Part shown: positions 7,837 to 17,371 of the stretch, one piece after another
How the letters are laid out: each line of letters begins with the position of its first letter
Numbering within the stretch: position 1 is the stretch's first letter
Source: an uncultured Flavobacteriales bacterium
GTDB taxonomy: Bacteria > Bacteroidota > Bacteroidia > Flavobacteriales > CAJXXR01
DNA: 64,000 bases
Reading direction: 5' to 3'
Assembly (NCBI GenBank): GCA_913063375.1
Contig: CAJXXR010000008.1
Span: 38,800-102,799 of the forward strand
Notes under the pieces: generated by a model
What the model saw: the letters and a program-made list of their open reading frames with translations, nothing else
Databases searched by the model: none
Told to the model about the DNA's origin: nothing
Made by a program: the position numbers and the translations under genes

Positions 7837-10362
7837 TTAATTTTTGTTTAGTTCATCCAACAATTGTTCCAAACTATAGTCATCTGGTACCAATACCTGT
7901 CTTGCTTTACTGCCTTCAAATGGTCCAACAATTCCTGCTGCTTCCAATTGATCCATTATTCTACCGGCTCTATTATACCCTAACTTCAGTTTACGTTGAA
8001 TTAAAGAAGTAGATCCTTGTTGATGCAGTACCAATACTCTGGCAGCATCTTCAAATTTTTCATCCCTATCTGCAAGGTCAGAAATAAGTCCAGGACTAGT
8101 TTCTTCATCTACATATTCTGGTAGTGCAAAGGCTTGGCTGTACCCTCGTTGAGAACCAATATATTCACATAATTGCTCTACTTCAGGTGTATCTATAAAG
8201 GCACATTGCAAACGTACTAATTCATTTCCGTTTGTATATAACATATCGCCTCTACCTATCAATTGATTGGCTCCTCCAGAGTCCAATATAGTTCTAGAAT
8301 CTATTGCTGAGGTTACTCTAAAAGCAATTCTTGCCGGGAAATTGGCTTTGATTGTCCCAGTTATAATATTTGTCGTTGGTCTTTGTGTAGCTACAATTAA
8401 GTGAATCCCAATGGCACGTGCAAGTTGGGCAAGACGTGCAATAGGTAATTCAATTTCTTTCCCTGCTGTCATGATCAAATCTGCAAATTCATCAATGACC
8501 AAAACGATATAAGGTAAGAACCTGTGTCCATTATCTGGATTAAGTTTTCTCTTTTTGAATTTGGTATTGTATTCTTTTAAGTTTCTACAATGCGCATTTT
8601 TCAAAAGATCATATCGAGCATCCATCTCAATACAAAGAGAATTTACTGTATTGATTACCTTTTTTGTTTCGGTAATAATTGCTTCTTCACTATCCGGAAG
8701 TTTGGCCAAGAAATGTCTTTCAATATGGTTGAACAAGGTAAGTTCTACTTTCTTAGGATCTACCAAGACTAGTTTTAATTCAGAAGGATGTTTTTTGTAT
8801 AGTAACGAAGCTAAAATACAATTCAATCCAACAGACTTACCCTGCCCGGTGGCTCCTGCCATAAGAAGGTGTGGCATTTTGGCTAGGTCTGTTACAAAGG
8901 TTTCATTTGAAATGGTTTTTCCTAAAGCAATTGGTAATTCCATTTTATTGTTCTGGAATTTTTCAGACTGTAATACCGTCTTCATAGAGACAATACTAGG
9001 ATTTTGGTTGGGTACCTCTATCCCAATGGTTCCTCTACCTGGTAGGGGAGCAATAATTCTAATCCCTAAAGCTGCAAGGCTTAAGGCGATGTCATTTTCC
9101 AATCCTTTAATTTTGGAAATACGTACTCCAGGGGCGGGAACTATTTCATATAAAGTAACTGTAGGTCCTACAGTGGCTTTAATTTTAGAGATTTCGATTT
9201 TGTAATTGGACAGTGTTTCAACAATTTTATTTTTGTTGGCCTCCAATTCTTCCTTGTCAACATGCAAATTACTGTTGGGGTATTCTTGCATCAATTGCAG
9301 AACTGGGAATTTGTAATTTCCCAGATCCAATCTTGGATCATATTCGCCAAATTCTTCTAATACCTTATTGGCTTTATCCTCGTCATCGGATTTGATATCT
9401 GTCTCTAGCTTTATTTCTTCCGTTATGGCTTCAGGTTCAGCTTCAGGAATAATAACTTCTAATTCTTCGGATACTGCCTCTGGTTGAGTAGGTGCAATAT
9501 AATCTACTTCCAAATCTACAGTTGGTTCTGCAGGGGGAGCTATCACCGTTTCATTGAAGGCATTTATTGACTCCTTGTAAATAGTTTCTTCAACAATTGG
9601 AGATAATTCCTCCATCTTAGTTACCGGTGTATTTTCATACATGGGTTCTTCTTGACTACTTATTGCTTCCTTTTCTTGAAAATTAGAGAGTGGTTCATGA
9701 AAATTATCATTGGCTTCTTGAATGCCTTCCTCTTGTGTTTTTAAAATATCCTTGGGTCTTTTGATAAAAAATAGATGAACCTTTTCAAAGCTTAGGTCAA
9801 ATGCTACGGCTAGAAAGCTTGTCAATAAAAAAAGTAATAATAATCCTGACCCTGCCTTTCCCAAAAGGGCTTCAATCCATTGAACATTGAAAAAGCCAAG
9901 TGCACCACCAATAATCGGGTAGAAGTTGCTGAAAATAAAGGAAAGGAAAGTACTGATCCAAAGTAATAAGAATATGGAATTTTTGATATTTCGTTTTAAA
10001 GCAAAGGGTTTAGTAGGCATCAATAAATTTAAACCAATTCCACCTAAAATGTAAGGAATGAGGTAGGCTGCAATTCCAAATTGACTAAAAATTAGGTAAT
10101 GACTCAGCTTAATTCCAAGTTTACCATTGATGATATTGGTGTTGTTTTCGAAAAAAAGTTGTGCCAAGGGCTGTGTAGCATCACTTAGGTAGTTCTTCCA
10201 AGTGAATAAATACATAGAAAAGGAGAGAAGCATATAAGCGGCTAGGAAAAGACATAATAGTCCAGTGATCACCTGAAAATTCTTGTCCTTGTGCCAGTTA
10301 ATGGTTAATTGCTTGTTTGCCTTTTTATTTTTGGTAGTCGTTTTCTTTGCTCTCTTAGCCAT
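7837..10362 (-). CDS. ftsK: FtsK/SpoIIIE-family DNA translocase
   Basis: An 841-aa septal DNA pump that moves chromosome termini through the division site. Four N-terminal transmembrane helices occupy about residues 30-190. A linker rich in Glu and Pro (about 205-330) follows. The motor domain has Walker A GATGQGKS with Lys509 and Walker B LVIDEFADL. The C-terminal gamma (winged-helix) domain reads GSTSLIQRKLKLGYNRAGRIMDQLE, which recognises oriented chromosomal KOPS-like sites. The gene is transcribed with the lolA-like gene. A weak -7-like box (AATCTTTG) is at 10393-10400 on the minus strand. Confidence 0.95.
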   Translation of the reverse strand: MAKRAKKTTTKNKKANKQLTINWHKDKNFQVITGLLCLFLAAYMLLSFSMYLFTWKNYLSDATQPLAQLFFENNTNIINGKLGIKLSHYLIFSQFGIAAYLIPYILGGIGLNLLMPTKPFALKRNIKNSIFLLLWISTFLSFIFSNFYPIIGGALGFFNVQWIEALLGKAGSGLLLLFLLTSFLAVAFDLSFEKVHLFFIKRPKDILKTQEEGIQEANDNFHEPLSNFQEKEAISSQEEPMYENTPVTKMEELSPIVEETIYKESINAFNETVIAPPAEPTVDLEVDYIAPTQPEAVSEELEVIIPEAEPEAITEEIKLETDIKSDDEDKANKVLEEFGEYDPRLDLGNYKFPVLQLMQEYPNSNLHVDKEELEANKNKIVETLSNYKIEISKIKATVGPTVTLYEIVPAPGVRISKIKGLENDIALSLAALGIRIIAPLPGRGTIGIEVPNQNPSIVSMKTVLQSEKFQNNKMELPIALGKTISNETFVTDLAKMPHLLMAGATGQGKSVGLNCILASLLYKKHPSELKLVLVDPKKVELTLFNHIERHFLAKLPDSEEAIITETKKVINTVNSLCIEMDARYDLLKNAHCRNLKEYNTKFKKRKLNPDNGHRFLPYIVLVIDEFADLIMTAGKEIELPIARLAQLARAIGIHLIVATQRPTTNIITGTIKANFPARIAFRVTSAIDSRTILDSGGANQLIGRGDMLYTNGNELVRLQCAFIDTPEVEQLCEYIGSQRGYSQAFALPEYVDEETSPGLISDLADRDEKFEDAARVLVLHQQGSTSLIQRKLKLGYNRAGRIMDQLEAAGIVGPFEGSKARQVLVPDDYSLEQLLDELNKN

Positions 10363-10439
10363 TCAATAAAAATATCAAAAAAAGATGTTTTCCAAAGATT
10401 TTTATTGATTTTTTGAATGGTGAATGTCAATATATTTTT

Positions 10440-10475
10440 AAAAAAAAAGGAACGTAAAAAATACGTCCCTTTTTT
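10440..10475 (-). terminator. Rho-independent terminator
   Basis: On the minus strand the hairpin arms AAAGGGACGTA and TACGTTCCTTT (one mismatch, A-rich loop) are followed by a run of eight or more T. It could end either the histidine-kinase transcript (220 bases beyond its stop) or the proposed small RNA starting near 10547. Confidence 0.65.
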
Positions 10476-10547
10476 GATCCCCTGATATTGAAAAATCAAT
10501 AATATTATATGATCGATTGTATTGGTATTAACATTGATTGAGATTAG
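10440..10547 (-). ncRNA. Candidate small RNA between ftsK and the histidine kinase
   Basis: A possible ~110-nt transcript. A -7-like box AACATTTG (10553-10560, minus strand) is placed the same distance (34 versus 33 bases) from the operator-like element as the good -7 box of the response-regulator gene. An intrinsic terminator closes the interval at 10440-10475. An internal hairpin TATTGA/TCAATA and no convincing reading frame (longest 9 codons) fit a non-coding RNA. The -7 box deviates from consensus at its first base and no -33 is evident, so this could equally be just the 3' untranslated region of the kinase gene. The 333-base gap 10363-10695 contains nothing else recognised besides these elements and the ftsK leader. 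Confidence 0.3.
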
Positions 10548-10586
10548 TCTTACAAATGTTGTCTTTTTTTTTTGATTAAAAAATCC

Positions 10587-10627
10587 CTGAATTCTGGTAT
10601 ATTTTGTACTCACTGAATTCAGTGATA
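10587..10627. promoter_or_regulatory. Operator-like element, copy 1
   Basis: The plus strand reads CTGAATTCTGGTATAT, seven bases, then TCACTGAATTCAGTGATA. The second block holds a perfect 16-bp palindrome (10610-10625). The same two blocks recur at 13628-13669 with an eight-base spacer. It is probably a binding site of the neighbouring LuxR-type response regulator. Confidence 0.55.
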
Positions 10628-10695
10628 GGGTATGAGTTATTGAGTTGATAATCAAAAAGGTAAACATGTTCGTTTTGTGTCGTTTTGAAAATAGG

Positions 10696-12432
10696 TCAAT
10701 CCTCTTCTTCCGGAATCGCAGTGAGTGGAAGCGTTAAAGTGATGAGCGTGCCTTCTTTTGGCTTTGAATATATATCAAACTGCCCTTTCATGTTTTTTAC
10801 TCGAGCTTCAATTTGACTTAAACCAATACCAGCGCTTTTCTTTGGTAGGATATCCGAATTGAAACCTATTCCATTGTCTTGGATACTTATCTTCAACTGG
10901 TCATCAGTTTGGAATAACTTAATTTCGGCTAGGCTAGCTTGACTATGCTTTAAGATGTTGTTGCACAATTCTTCCATGATATGGTAAATCTTCAATTCAG
11001 TGTTGGACGGGTATCTTTGTTCTAGATTACTATCCACAGTAAATTCCAGTTCAGTGGAAGTGAATTTCTCGCAGATATCATGCAAGGCGTATTCCAAGCC
11101 GAAATTGATCAAAAGGGAAGAAACTAAATTATGTGAGAGATCACGGATTTTCCCAGATGCCTCTACAATGATATTCTGCATTTTCAGGATTTGTTGATGA
11201 CGCTCATCTGAAATATTCTTTTTAAAGGCTTGTAAATGAAGATTAGCAGAGGATAATAATGCACTTACACTATTGTGTAAAGTCTCTGCTATGGCCTTTC
11301 TTTCTTCTTCTCGACCATCTAATGTAGCATTGATGATCTTGTGCTGGCTTTCACTTTCTAGTTGCTCAAGCCTACTTTGTTGTAATAGCTCTTGCTCCTT
11401 GTGGAGTAGTTTTAGATTTTTTTGTTTTAGGCGGTGACGGTGAACGCTTAATCTGAAGATGATGGCTAGCGTGCCAAGGAGAATAAATGATAAAATAAGA
11501 TAAAAGGTGGTTCTACTTGACTTTTCTTTTTCTTCAGCTATTTGCTTATCTTTCTTTACGGAGTTGTATTGCTCATTTAATTCAGTAATGATTTTTGTGT
11601 TTGCTACATTAGTTAATTTTCTCGTAGTAGCAGCTTCTAACTTTCCATATTCAAAAGCATTTTTATAATCCCCCTTGGTTTCAAATAAGTAGACCATAGT
11701 AGAATAGGTACTTAATAGATAACTTAGTTGGTTGTTCTTTTTGAAATATTTTTCTGCTTTAAGAATTATTTCTTCAGCCTTAATAAATTGTTTTGTTGCA
11801 ATATAATTATTAGAGTTATTAATCAGTGTTATTAGATAAGTTGTACTATCGTTTTTAGATAAATGGTATTTAATTGATTTTTGATAGAGTAGTTCTGAGG
11901 TAGGATAATTTTTCTTATATAGTTCTATGTGTCCTAATGCTTCATGATATTCGGCTAAAAGTCCTCTATAGTTTGATTCAAATATAAAAGGTTGAGTCTC
12001 ATGATAATATTTTTCAGCGCTATCAAGTAAAGATATATTTTCTCTGTTTTTTAAAAAAACAGACATAAAACAATCACCTTTAGCAAGTAAGCTATTTACA
12101 ATTTTACTGGTGTCATTCATTAAAATCGCTGATATTGTTGCTGAATCAAATGCTTTTAGAGCTTTTTTAGTTAAGCCTGTAGTCCTTTGAATGTTTCCTT
12201 GATCCATTTTTAATTCAAAAATGGCAGAATCATGTTTTAACTTCTCTGCTATTTTAAGTGCTTCTATTGAGAATTTGTATGATTTTTTGAAATCTTCCTT
12301 TTCGAAAAAATAGTTAGTACTATCAATGAAATTTAAAAGGTTGGGATAATTATTCTTTTGAGCAAAAGAATTACTAAAACACGAAAACATTATTATAAAG
12401 ATGTAGCTTATTTTAGTAATTCTTTTATTCAT
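10696..12432 (-). CDS. TPR-containing sensor histidine kinase (NarL-partner type, HisKA_3)
   Basis: A 578-aa inner-membrane sensor. A signal peptide (about residues 1-24) precedes a periplasmic array of TPR-like helices (about 30-290), for example YHLSKNDSTTYLITLINNSNNY. One transmembrane helix lies at about 308-326, then a short coiled coil. The HisKA_3 dimerisation domain has phospho-acceptor His386 (ERKAIAETLHNSVSALL). The HATPase domain shows MEELCNNILKHS (N box) and QDNGIGF (G1). It starts 6 bases after the 98-aa gene and pairs with the response regulator just upstream. The TPR sensor layout is common in Bacteroidota; the signal it senses is unknown. Confidence 0.88.
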   Translation of the reverse strand: MNKRITKISYIFIIMFSCFSNSFAQKNNYPNLLNFIDSTNYFFEKEDFKKSYKFSIEALKIAEKLKHDSAIFELKMDQGNIQRTTGLTKKALKAFDSATISAILMNDTSKIVNSLLAKGDCFMSVFLKNRENISLLDSAEKYYHETQPFIFESNYRGLLAEYHEALGHIELYKKNYPTSELLYQKSIKYHLSKNDSTTYLITLINNSNNYIATKQFIKAEEIILKAEKYFKKNNQLSYLLSTYSTMVYLFETKGDYKNAFEYGKLEAATTRKLTNVANTKIITELNEQYNSVKKDKQIAEEKEKSSRTTFYLILSFILLGTLAIIFRLSVHRHRLKQKNLKLLHKEQELLQQSRLEQLESESQHKIINATLDGREEERKAIAETLHNSVSALLSSANLHLQAFKKNISDERHQQILKMQNIIVEASGKIRDLSHNLVSSLLINFGLEYALHDICEKFTSTELEFTVDSNLEQRYPSNTELKIYHIMEELCNNILKHSQASLAEIKLFQTDDQLKISIQDNGIGFNSDILPKKSAGIGLSQIEARVKNMKGQFDIYSKPKEGTLITLTLPLTAIPEEED

Positions 12433-12438
12433 AATATA

Positions 12439-12735
12439 TTATCTATTTTTAATTGTTATTATTGGTCCACCATCAGCGACATTTAATGGAAAAGTAATTC
12501 CACTTCCGCCAATCTGAATAACAAATGTAACATTTATTTCTTTGTTTATTATTTGGAGTTGAACGCTGTGTCCATCATAGGTTGAAATGCCTGCTGGATT
12601 GTTGTGTTGTATCGCAACCGCTAAATCATTAGGGTAATACCCAGTATTGGATCCTTGTACTACATCGTAATGTAACCAATAAGTTCCGTCTGATTTTGCT
12701 TCAACAGTGTACGATTTTAAGAGTTCGTTAATCAT
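12439..12735 (-). CDS. Orphan 98-aa protein encoded between regulator and kinase
   Basis: I do not recognise this protein. It has no signal peptide, no transmembrane helix and no cysteine. It is predicted to be mostly beta, with alternating hydrophobic residues (YWLHYDVVQ, VQLQIINKEINVTFVIQIGG, ITFPLNVADGGPIITIK) suggesting a small beta-sandwich or dodecin-sized fold. It starts 166 bases after the response-regulator stop, has its own leader, and sits 6 bases before the kinase, so 98-aa gene and kinase are likely one transcript. The position suggests a function tied to the two-component system, such as an accessory modulator or a target. That is inference only. Confidence 0.65.
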   Translation of the reverse strand: MINELLKSYTVEAKSDGTYWLHYDVVQGSNTGYYPNDLAVAIQHNNPAGISTYDGHSVQLQIINKEINVTFVIQIGGSGITFPLNVADGGPIITIKNR

Positions 12736-12901
12736 AATTTATATGTTTATGGTTTATTAATAAATGATACAGTTTAATTGGGGACTAAAATTTTTAACAT
12801 AGCTATCCCTATCCGCATATTTCATGCAGGCAAATGGGTGATTTTTAAACGTTTGCTAAATTGGAATTGAAGGGTATTCCTGCTATTTTTAGAGAGGTTG
12901 G

Positions 12902-13573
12902 CTAAATGATTTTATGTTGGGCTGCAAATAGAGCTAGGCCAATAGAGCTTTTAACTTGCAATTTTTTCAATAAATTTTTTCGATGTGTTTCAACCGTGTT
13001 GGGACTTAGGCAGAGCTGTTCTGCAATTTCCTTACTGTTGTATTCTTGACAAATAAATTTCAATACTTGCTTTTCTCTGTCTGTTAGTGCGGAGATTAGC
13101 ATTCCTTCTAATGGCTTTTCTGATGCATTTTTGAGTCCAGAAAAGGATTGAACTATTTTTTCGTTGATGGTGGGACTAAAATATTGATCTCCAGCGGCCA
13201 CTCTTCTTATGGCTTCCACGATATTGTCTCCAGCGCATTTCTTTGCTAAATAACCGCTAGCGCCTAACTTCAATACTTCTCGGATAAGTTTAATATAGTC
13301 GTAACTAGAGAGAATGATGATCGGACAAGGGAATTTTTTCCTCCCCTTTTTAAAGGCTTTTAGAACTGCTATTCCATCCTTCTCTGGCATATTGATATCC
13401 ATAATTAGGACATCTGCCTTATTCGTTTTGGATTTAAACCATTGAATAACTTCAGCTCCATTTAAGGAATGACCAACTATCTCCATATCATCTTCTACTG
13501 ATAGAACAGCTTCTATTCCATCAATTAGAATTTTATGGTCATCTGCTATATGAACCTTGATTTTATTCTCCAT
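12902..13573 (-). CDS. NarL/FixJ-family response regulator
   Basis: A 223-aa DNA-binding regulator. The receiver domain (1-125) carries the acidic pair D11-D12, phospho-acceptor Asp59 (LIMDINMP) and the conserved Lys in YLAKKC. The C-terminal LuxR helix-turn-helix (about 160-220) reads LTDREKQVLKFICQ and SNKEIAE-like SKEIAEQLCLSPNTVETHRKNL. It is the partner of the HisKA_3 kinase 470 bases downstream. A promoter (13595-13625) abuts a palindromic operator-like element, which suggests autoregulation. Confidence 0.92.
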   Translation of the reverse strand: MENKIKVHIADDHKILIDGIEAVLSVEDDMEIVGHSLNGAEVIQWFKSKTNKADVLIMDINMPEKDGIAVLKAFKKGRKKFPCPIIILSSYDYIKLIREVLKLGASGYLAKKCAGDNIVEAIRRVAAGDQYFSPTINEKIVQSFSGLKNASEKPLEGMLISALTDREKQVLKFICQEYNSKEIAEQLCLSPNTVETHRKNLLKKLQVKSSIGLALFAAQHKII

Positions 13574-13594
13574 TGTTTTTATCTCTTGTTACAA

Positions 13595-13625
13595 CAAAAA
13601 TAGTATGAAATTCACTCGTAAACAA
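13595..13625 (-). promoter_or_regulatory. Promoter of the response-regulator gene
   Basis: On the minus strand TTG (13623-13625), 20 bases, then TATTTTTG (13595-13602) fits the Bacteroidota TTG-N17-23-TAnnTTTG consensus. The predicted leader is about 20 bases. The -33 box directly touches the operator-like element. Confidence 0.65.
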
Positions 13626-13627
13626 CA

Positions 13628-13669
13628 CTGAATTCTGGTATATGAAAAACATCACTGAATTCAGTGATA
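13628..13669. promoter_or_regulatory. Operator-like element, copy 2
   Basis: CTGAATTCTGGTATAT, eight bases, TCACTGAATTCAGTGATA on the plus strand; the core 13652-13667 is a perfect 16-bp palindrome. Both blocks are identical to copy 1 at 10587-10627. It lies immediately upstream of the -33 box of the response-regulator gene, a usual place for an activator. Confidence 0.6.
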
Positions 13670-13687
13670 CGTTTCTATGCTTAAGGT

Positions 13688-13726
13688 AAAAAAAAATAGC
13701 CCATTCCTTTTCAGAAATGGGCTATT
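13688..13726 (-). terminator. Terminator of icmF
   Basis: A perfect 11-bp stem (AATAGCCCATT at 13695-13705, AATGGGCTATT at 13716-13726) followed on the minus strand by a T run (the A tract 13688-13696). It begins 21 bases after the icmF stop. Confidence 0.85.
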
Positions 13727-13747
13727 CATTATGCCAAGGATTTGTCC

Positions 13748-16700
13748 TTACATGTTTCTTCTATATTGTCCACCTACTTCAAATAATGCAGAAGTAATTT
13801 GTCCAATTGAGCAGTATTTAGCGGCTTCCATAAGTTCATCGAAAATGTTACCATTTTGAATAGCACTTGTTTGGATAGCTTTTAATGCCGTTTCTTGTTC
13901 CTGAGAAAAGCTGTCATGTAGGCTTTTTACCGTCTCAATTTGAAATTGCTTCTCATCTTCGGTTGCTCTAATAACTTCACCTGGGGTTACTGTTGGTGAA
14001 CCGTCTTTACTCAAGAACGTATTTACACCAATAATTGGAAACTCTCCATTGTGTTTCAATGTTTCGTAGTAAAGAGATTCTTCTTGAATCTTAGAACGTT
14101 GATACATTGTTTCCATTGCAGATAGTACACCCCCTCTTTCTGTGATTCTGTCAAACTCCATCAATACAGCTTCCTCTACCAAGTCTGTAAGCTCTTCAAT
14201 GATAAATGAACCTTGAATAGGGTTTTCATTTTTAGTTAACCCAAGTTCTTTATTGATGATCAATTGGATGGCCATTGCTCTTCTTACTGAAGCCTCTGTA
14301 GGGGTTGTGATGGCTTCATCGTATGCATTTGTATGCAATGAGTTACAGTTGTCGTAAATAGCGTACAATGCTTGTAGTGAAGTACGGATGTCGTTAAAGT
14401 CTATCTCTTGTGCATGCAGTGATCTACCAGATGTTTGGATGTGGTATTTCAACATTTGTGCACGTGTATTTGCTCCGTACTTTAATTTCAATGCTTTTGC
14501 CCAAATTTTTCTGGCTACTCTACCTATCACGGCATACTCTGGATCAATACCATTTGAGAAGAAGAAAGATAGGTTAGGTCCAAATGCATTGATATCCATA
14601 CCTCGACTTAGGTAGTACTCCAAATAGGTAAACCCATTTGCAAGGGTAAAGGCTAACTGTGTAATTGGATTGGCACCTGCTTCTGCAATATGGTATCCAG
14701 AAATAGATACAGAATAGAAGTTACGAACTCCATTGCGGATAAAATTCTCTTGAATATCACCCATCAATCGAAGGGCGAATTCAGTAGAGAAAATACATGT
14801 ATTTTGTGCTTGATCTTCTTTTAAAATATCTGCTTGAACAGTTCCTCTAACCTTCGTTAGTGTTGATGCTTTGATTTTTGCATATACGTCGGCAGGTAGA
14901 ACTTGATCACCAGTTGCACCAAGCAACATTAAGCCAAGTCCGTTATTACCTTTAGGAAGATCTCCATTATAATGAGGTCTTGTAGTTCCTAATTTTACGT
15001 ATTTGGCTTTGATTTTTGCCTCTACTTCTTCTTCTAGTCCATTCTCTTTAATGTATGCCTCACATTGTTGGTCAATAGCAGCATTCAAGAAGAAAGATAA
15101 CATCATTGGAGCTGGTCCGTTGATAGTCATGGATACCGAAGTAGAAGGAGCACTTAAATCAAATCCTGAATACAATTTTTTTGCATCATCTAAACAGCAG
15201 ATAGAAACACCGGCATTACCGATTTTACCGTAAATATCTGGTCTTACATCTGGGTCATTTCCATAAAGTGTTACCGAGTCAAAGGCTGTTGAAAGACGAG
15301 CAGCAGGCATTCCAAGACTTACATAATGGAAACGCTTATTGGTTCTTTCTGGTCCACCTTCTCCAGCAAACATACGGGTTGGATCTTCACTTGTTCTTTT
15401 GAACGGGAATAATCCAGCTGCATATGGGAATTCTCCCGGAACATTTTCTTGAAGGTTCCATTGTAGTACATCTCCCCAAGCTTTGTATTTAGGTAAAGCT
15501 ACCTTAGGAATGTCCAATTGAGATAGTGATTTAGAATGTGTCTCAATTTTGATTTCTTTATCTCTAACCTTAAAGCTAAATACAGGATCTTTATATTTCT
15601 TAACCTTTCCTTCCCAAGCTTCAATTACTTTCAGGTTATGCGGGTCAAGATCTAAGGTTACTTTATCATAACGAGCTTGTAAGGCTTCAATTAAAACCTC
15701 TTGTCCATCAGAACCGTCAGATTGTAGACTTTCAATACTTCCTTTTAGGTTGTAAAGTGTTTGTGCTACTTTAGATTGTTCTGTAGCCCAAGTATCATAA
15801 GCACGGTTATTTTCAGAAATTTCTGATAAGTATCGTGTTCTATTTGGAGGAATGATGAATTGCTTTTCAGAAACTTCAATTGATGTACCAAAAGACGAAT
15901 CGAAATTAGCCGTCGTTCTCTGATTAACCTTATCGATCAAAGCTTTGTATAGGTTGTTAGTTCCCGGATCATTGAACTGAGAAGCAATACTACCAAATAC
16001 AGGCATATCATCTATATTGCTTTCCCACAATTGATGATTTCTTTGGTATTGTTTTTTGACATCTCTAAGGGCATCTAGTGCACCTCGTTTGTCAAATTTG
16101 TTCAAAGCAATGATGTCGGCAAAATCAAGCATGTCGATTTTCTCTAGCTGTGTTGCAGCACCATATTCTGGTGTCATCACATACAAGGAAACATCCGAGT
16201 GATCCATGATCTCCGTATCCGATTGACCAATACCTGAAGTTTCTAATATGATCAGGTCGTATTGAGCAGCTTTCAAGATAAGAAGGGCATCATTTACGTG
16301 AGAAGAAAGTGCAAGGTTGGCTTGTCTAGTTGCCAAACTACGCATATATACTCTTGGATTGTCGATAGCATTCATACGAATTCTATCACCCAATAAAGCC
16401 CCACCAGTTTTTCTTTTTGATGGATCAACAGAAACAATAGCAATAGTTTTTTCTGGGAAATCGACTAGGAATCTTCTTACTAATTCATCTACCATAGAAG
16501 ATTTTCCAGCTCCACCTGTTCCAGTAATACCTAGAACTGGACTAGTAGTATTTTGAGCTGCTTTTTCTCTTACGAGGTCAAGTATTTCCTTATTCTCTTC
16601 ACTAAAGTTTTCAGCTCCAGAAATCAATTTGGCAATGGCTCCTGGATTTTTAGATTCTAAAAGATCCATTTCACCATTTAAGTCTCTACCTGTAGGGAAG

Positions 16701-17131
16701 TCACTTCTTTCGATCATATCATTGATCATTCCTTGAAGTCCCATTTCTCTACCGTCATCTGGAGCATAGATACGTGCAATTCCATAGCCCATTAAGTCTT
16801 CAATCTCTGAGGGTAGAATTACACCACCACCACCACCGAAGATGCGTATATGGGAAGCTCCTTTTTCCTTCAACAAATCGTACATGTATTTGAAGTACTC
16901 ATTGTGACCACCTTGATAGGATGTCATAGCAATGGCATTTACGTCTTCTTGTACTGCACAGTTAACTACCTCTTCAACACTTCTATCATGTCCAAGGTGT
17001 ATAACCTCTACACCAGTTGCCTGGATGATTCTTCGCATTATGTTGATGGCAGCATCGTGACCGTCAAATAGAGAAGCCGCAGTTACAATACGGATTTTGT
17101 TTTTTGGTTTATAAGGAGCTGAATTTATCAT
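13748..17131 (-). CDS. icmF: Fused isobutyryl-CoA mutase IcmF (B12-binding + GTPase + mutase)
   Basis: A 1127-aa fusion that carries out adenosylcobalamin-dependent carbon-skeleton rearrangement of short acyl-CoAs (isobutyryl to n-butyryl, or isovaleryl-type substrates). The N-terminal cobalamin domain has DGHDAAI with His25 as the lower cobalt ligand. The MeaI-type G-protein chaperone has Walker A GTGGAGKS (204-211) and NKFD. The C-terminal TIM-barrel mutase (about 560-1110) contains [11 protein letters not shown] and LHTNAYDEA. Domain order and length are those of IcmF, not of methylmalonyl-CoA mutase, whose two subunits are encoded separately at 55-59 kb. It appears monocistronic. Confidence 0.93.
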   Translation of the reverse strand: MINSAPYKPKNKIRIVTAASLFDGHDAAINIMRRIIQATGVEVIHLGHDRSVEEVVNCAVQEDVNAIAMTSYQGGHNEYFKYMYDLLKEKGASHIRIFGGGGGVILPSEIEDLMGYGIARIYAPDDGREMGLQGMINDMIERSDFPTGRDLNGEMDLLESKNPGAIAKLISGAENFSEENKEILDLVREKAAQNTTSPVLGITGTGGAGKSSMVDELVRRFLVDFPEKTIAIVSVDPSKRKTGGALLGDRIRMNAIDNPRVYMRSLATRQANLALSSHVNDALLILKAAQYDLIILETSGIGQSDTEIMDHSDVSLYVMTPEYGAATQLEKIDMLDFADIIALNKFDKRGALDALRDVKKQYQRNHQLWESNIDDMPVFGSIASQFNDPGTNNLYKALIDKVNQRTTANFDSSFGTSIEVSEKQFIIPPNRTRYLSEISENNRAYDTWATEQSKVAQTLYNLKGSIESLQSDGSDGQEVLIEALQARYDKVTLDLDPHNLKVIEAWEGKVKKYKDPVFSFKVRDKEIKIETHSKSLSQLDIPKVALPKYKAWGDVLQWNLQENVPGEFPYAAGLFPFKRTSEDPTRMFAGEGGPERTNKRFHYVSLGMPAARLSTAFDSVTLYGNDPDVRPDIYGKIGNAGVSICCLDDAKKLYSGFDLSAPSTSVSMTINGPAPMMLSFFLNAAIDQQCEAYIKENGLEEEVEAKIKAKYVKLGTTRPHYNGDLPKGNNGLGLMLLGATGDQVLPADVYAKIKASTLTKVRGTVQADILKEDQAQNTCIFSTEFALRLMGDIQENFIRNGVRNFYSVSISGYHIAEAGANPITQLAFTLANGFTYLEYYLSRGMDINAFGPNLSFFFSNGIDPEYAVIGRVARKIWAKALKLKYGANTRAQMLKYHIQTSGRSLHAQEIDFNDIRTSLQALYAIYDNCNSLHTNAYDEAITTPTEASVRRAMAIQLIINKELGLTKNENPIQGSFIIEELTDLVEEAVLMEFDRITERGGVLSAMETMYQRSKIQEESLYYETLKHNGEFPIIGVNTFLSKDGSPTVTPGEVIRATEDEKQFQIETVKSLHDSFSQEQETALKAIQTSAIQNGNIFDELMEAAKYCSIGQITSALFEVGGQYRRNM

Positions 17132-17371
17132 ATATTTTGTGCTTTATCTTTACAGGAAATTTCACGCGAATTTACGATAATTTTATGGGCTATTCAAATA
17201 TATGGTAAGCTACTCGTGGCCTGCTTTTTATGGGGAATGGAAAGACTTTATAAATAGGACGGGCGAATCAGTTATTTTAGACTGAGTTAATGCCTGATTT
17301 TGGATATTTCATGTCTAATTGAATTATTATCAATAAATTGTATTCCATACTAATAATTAAATTTAAATCGA

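Noticed and set aside
8555..9205. 216-codon plus-strand frame inside ftsK
   Set aside because: It is antisense to the conserved FtsK motor domain, which fully explains the region.
10305..10667. 120-codon open frame on the minus strand overlapping the ftsK start
   Set aside because: It runs through the operator element and the intrinsic terminator, has A/T-driven composition (Lys, Asn, Phe, Ile) and no protein-like pattern.
17132..17371. Cobalamin riboswitch or other leader RNA between icmF and the T9SS gene
   Set aside because: No B12-box-like sequence or convincing stem structure was visible on either strand.
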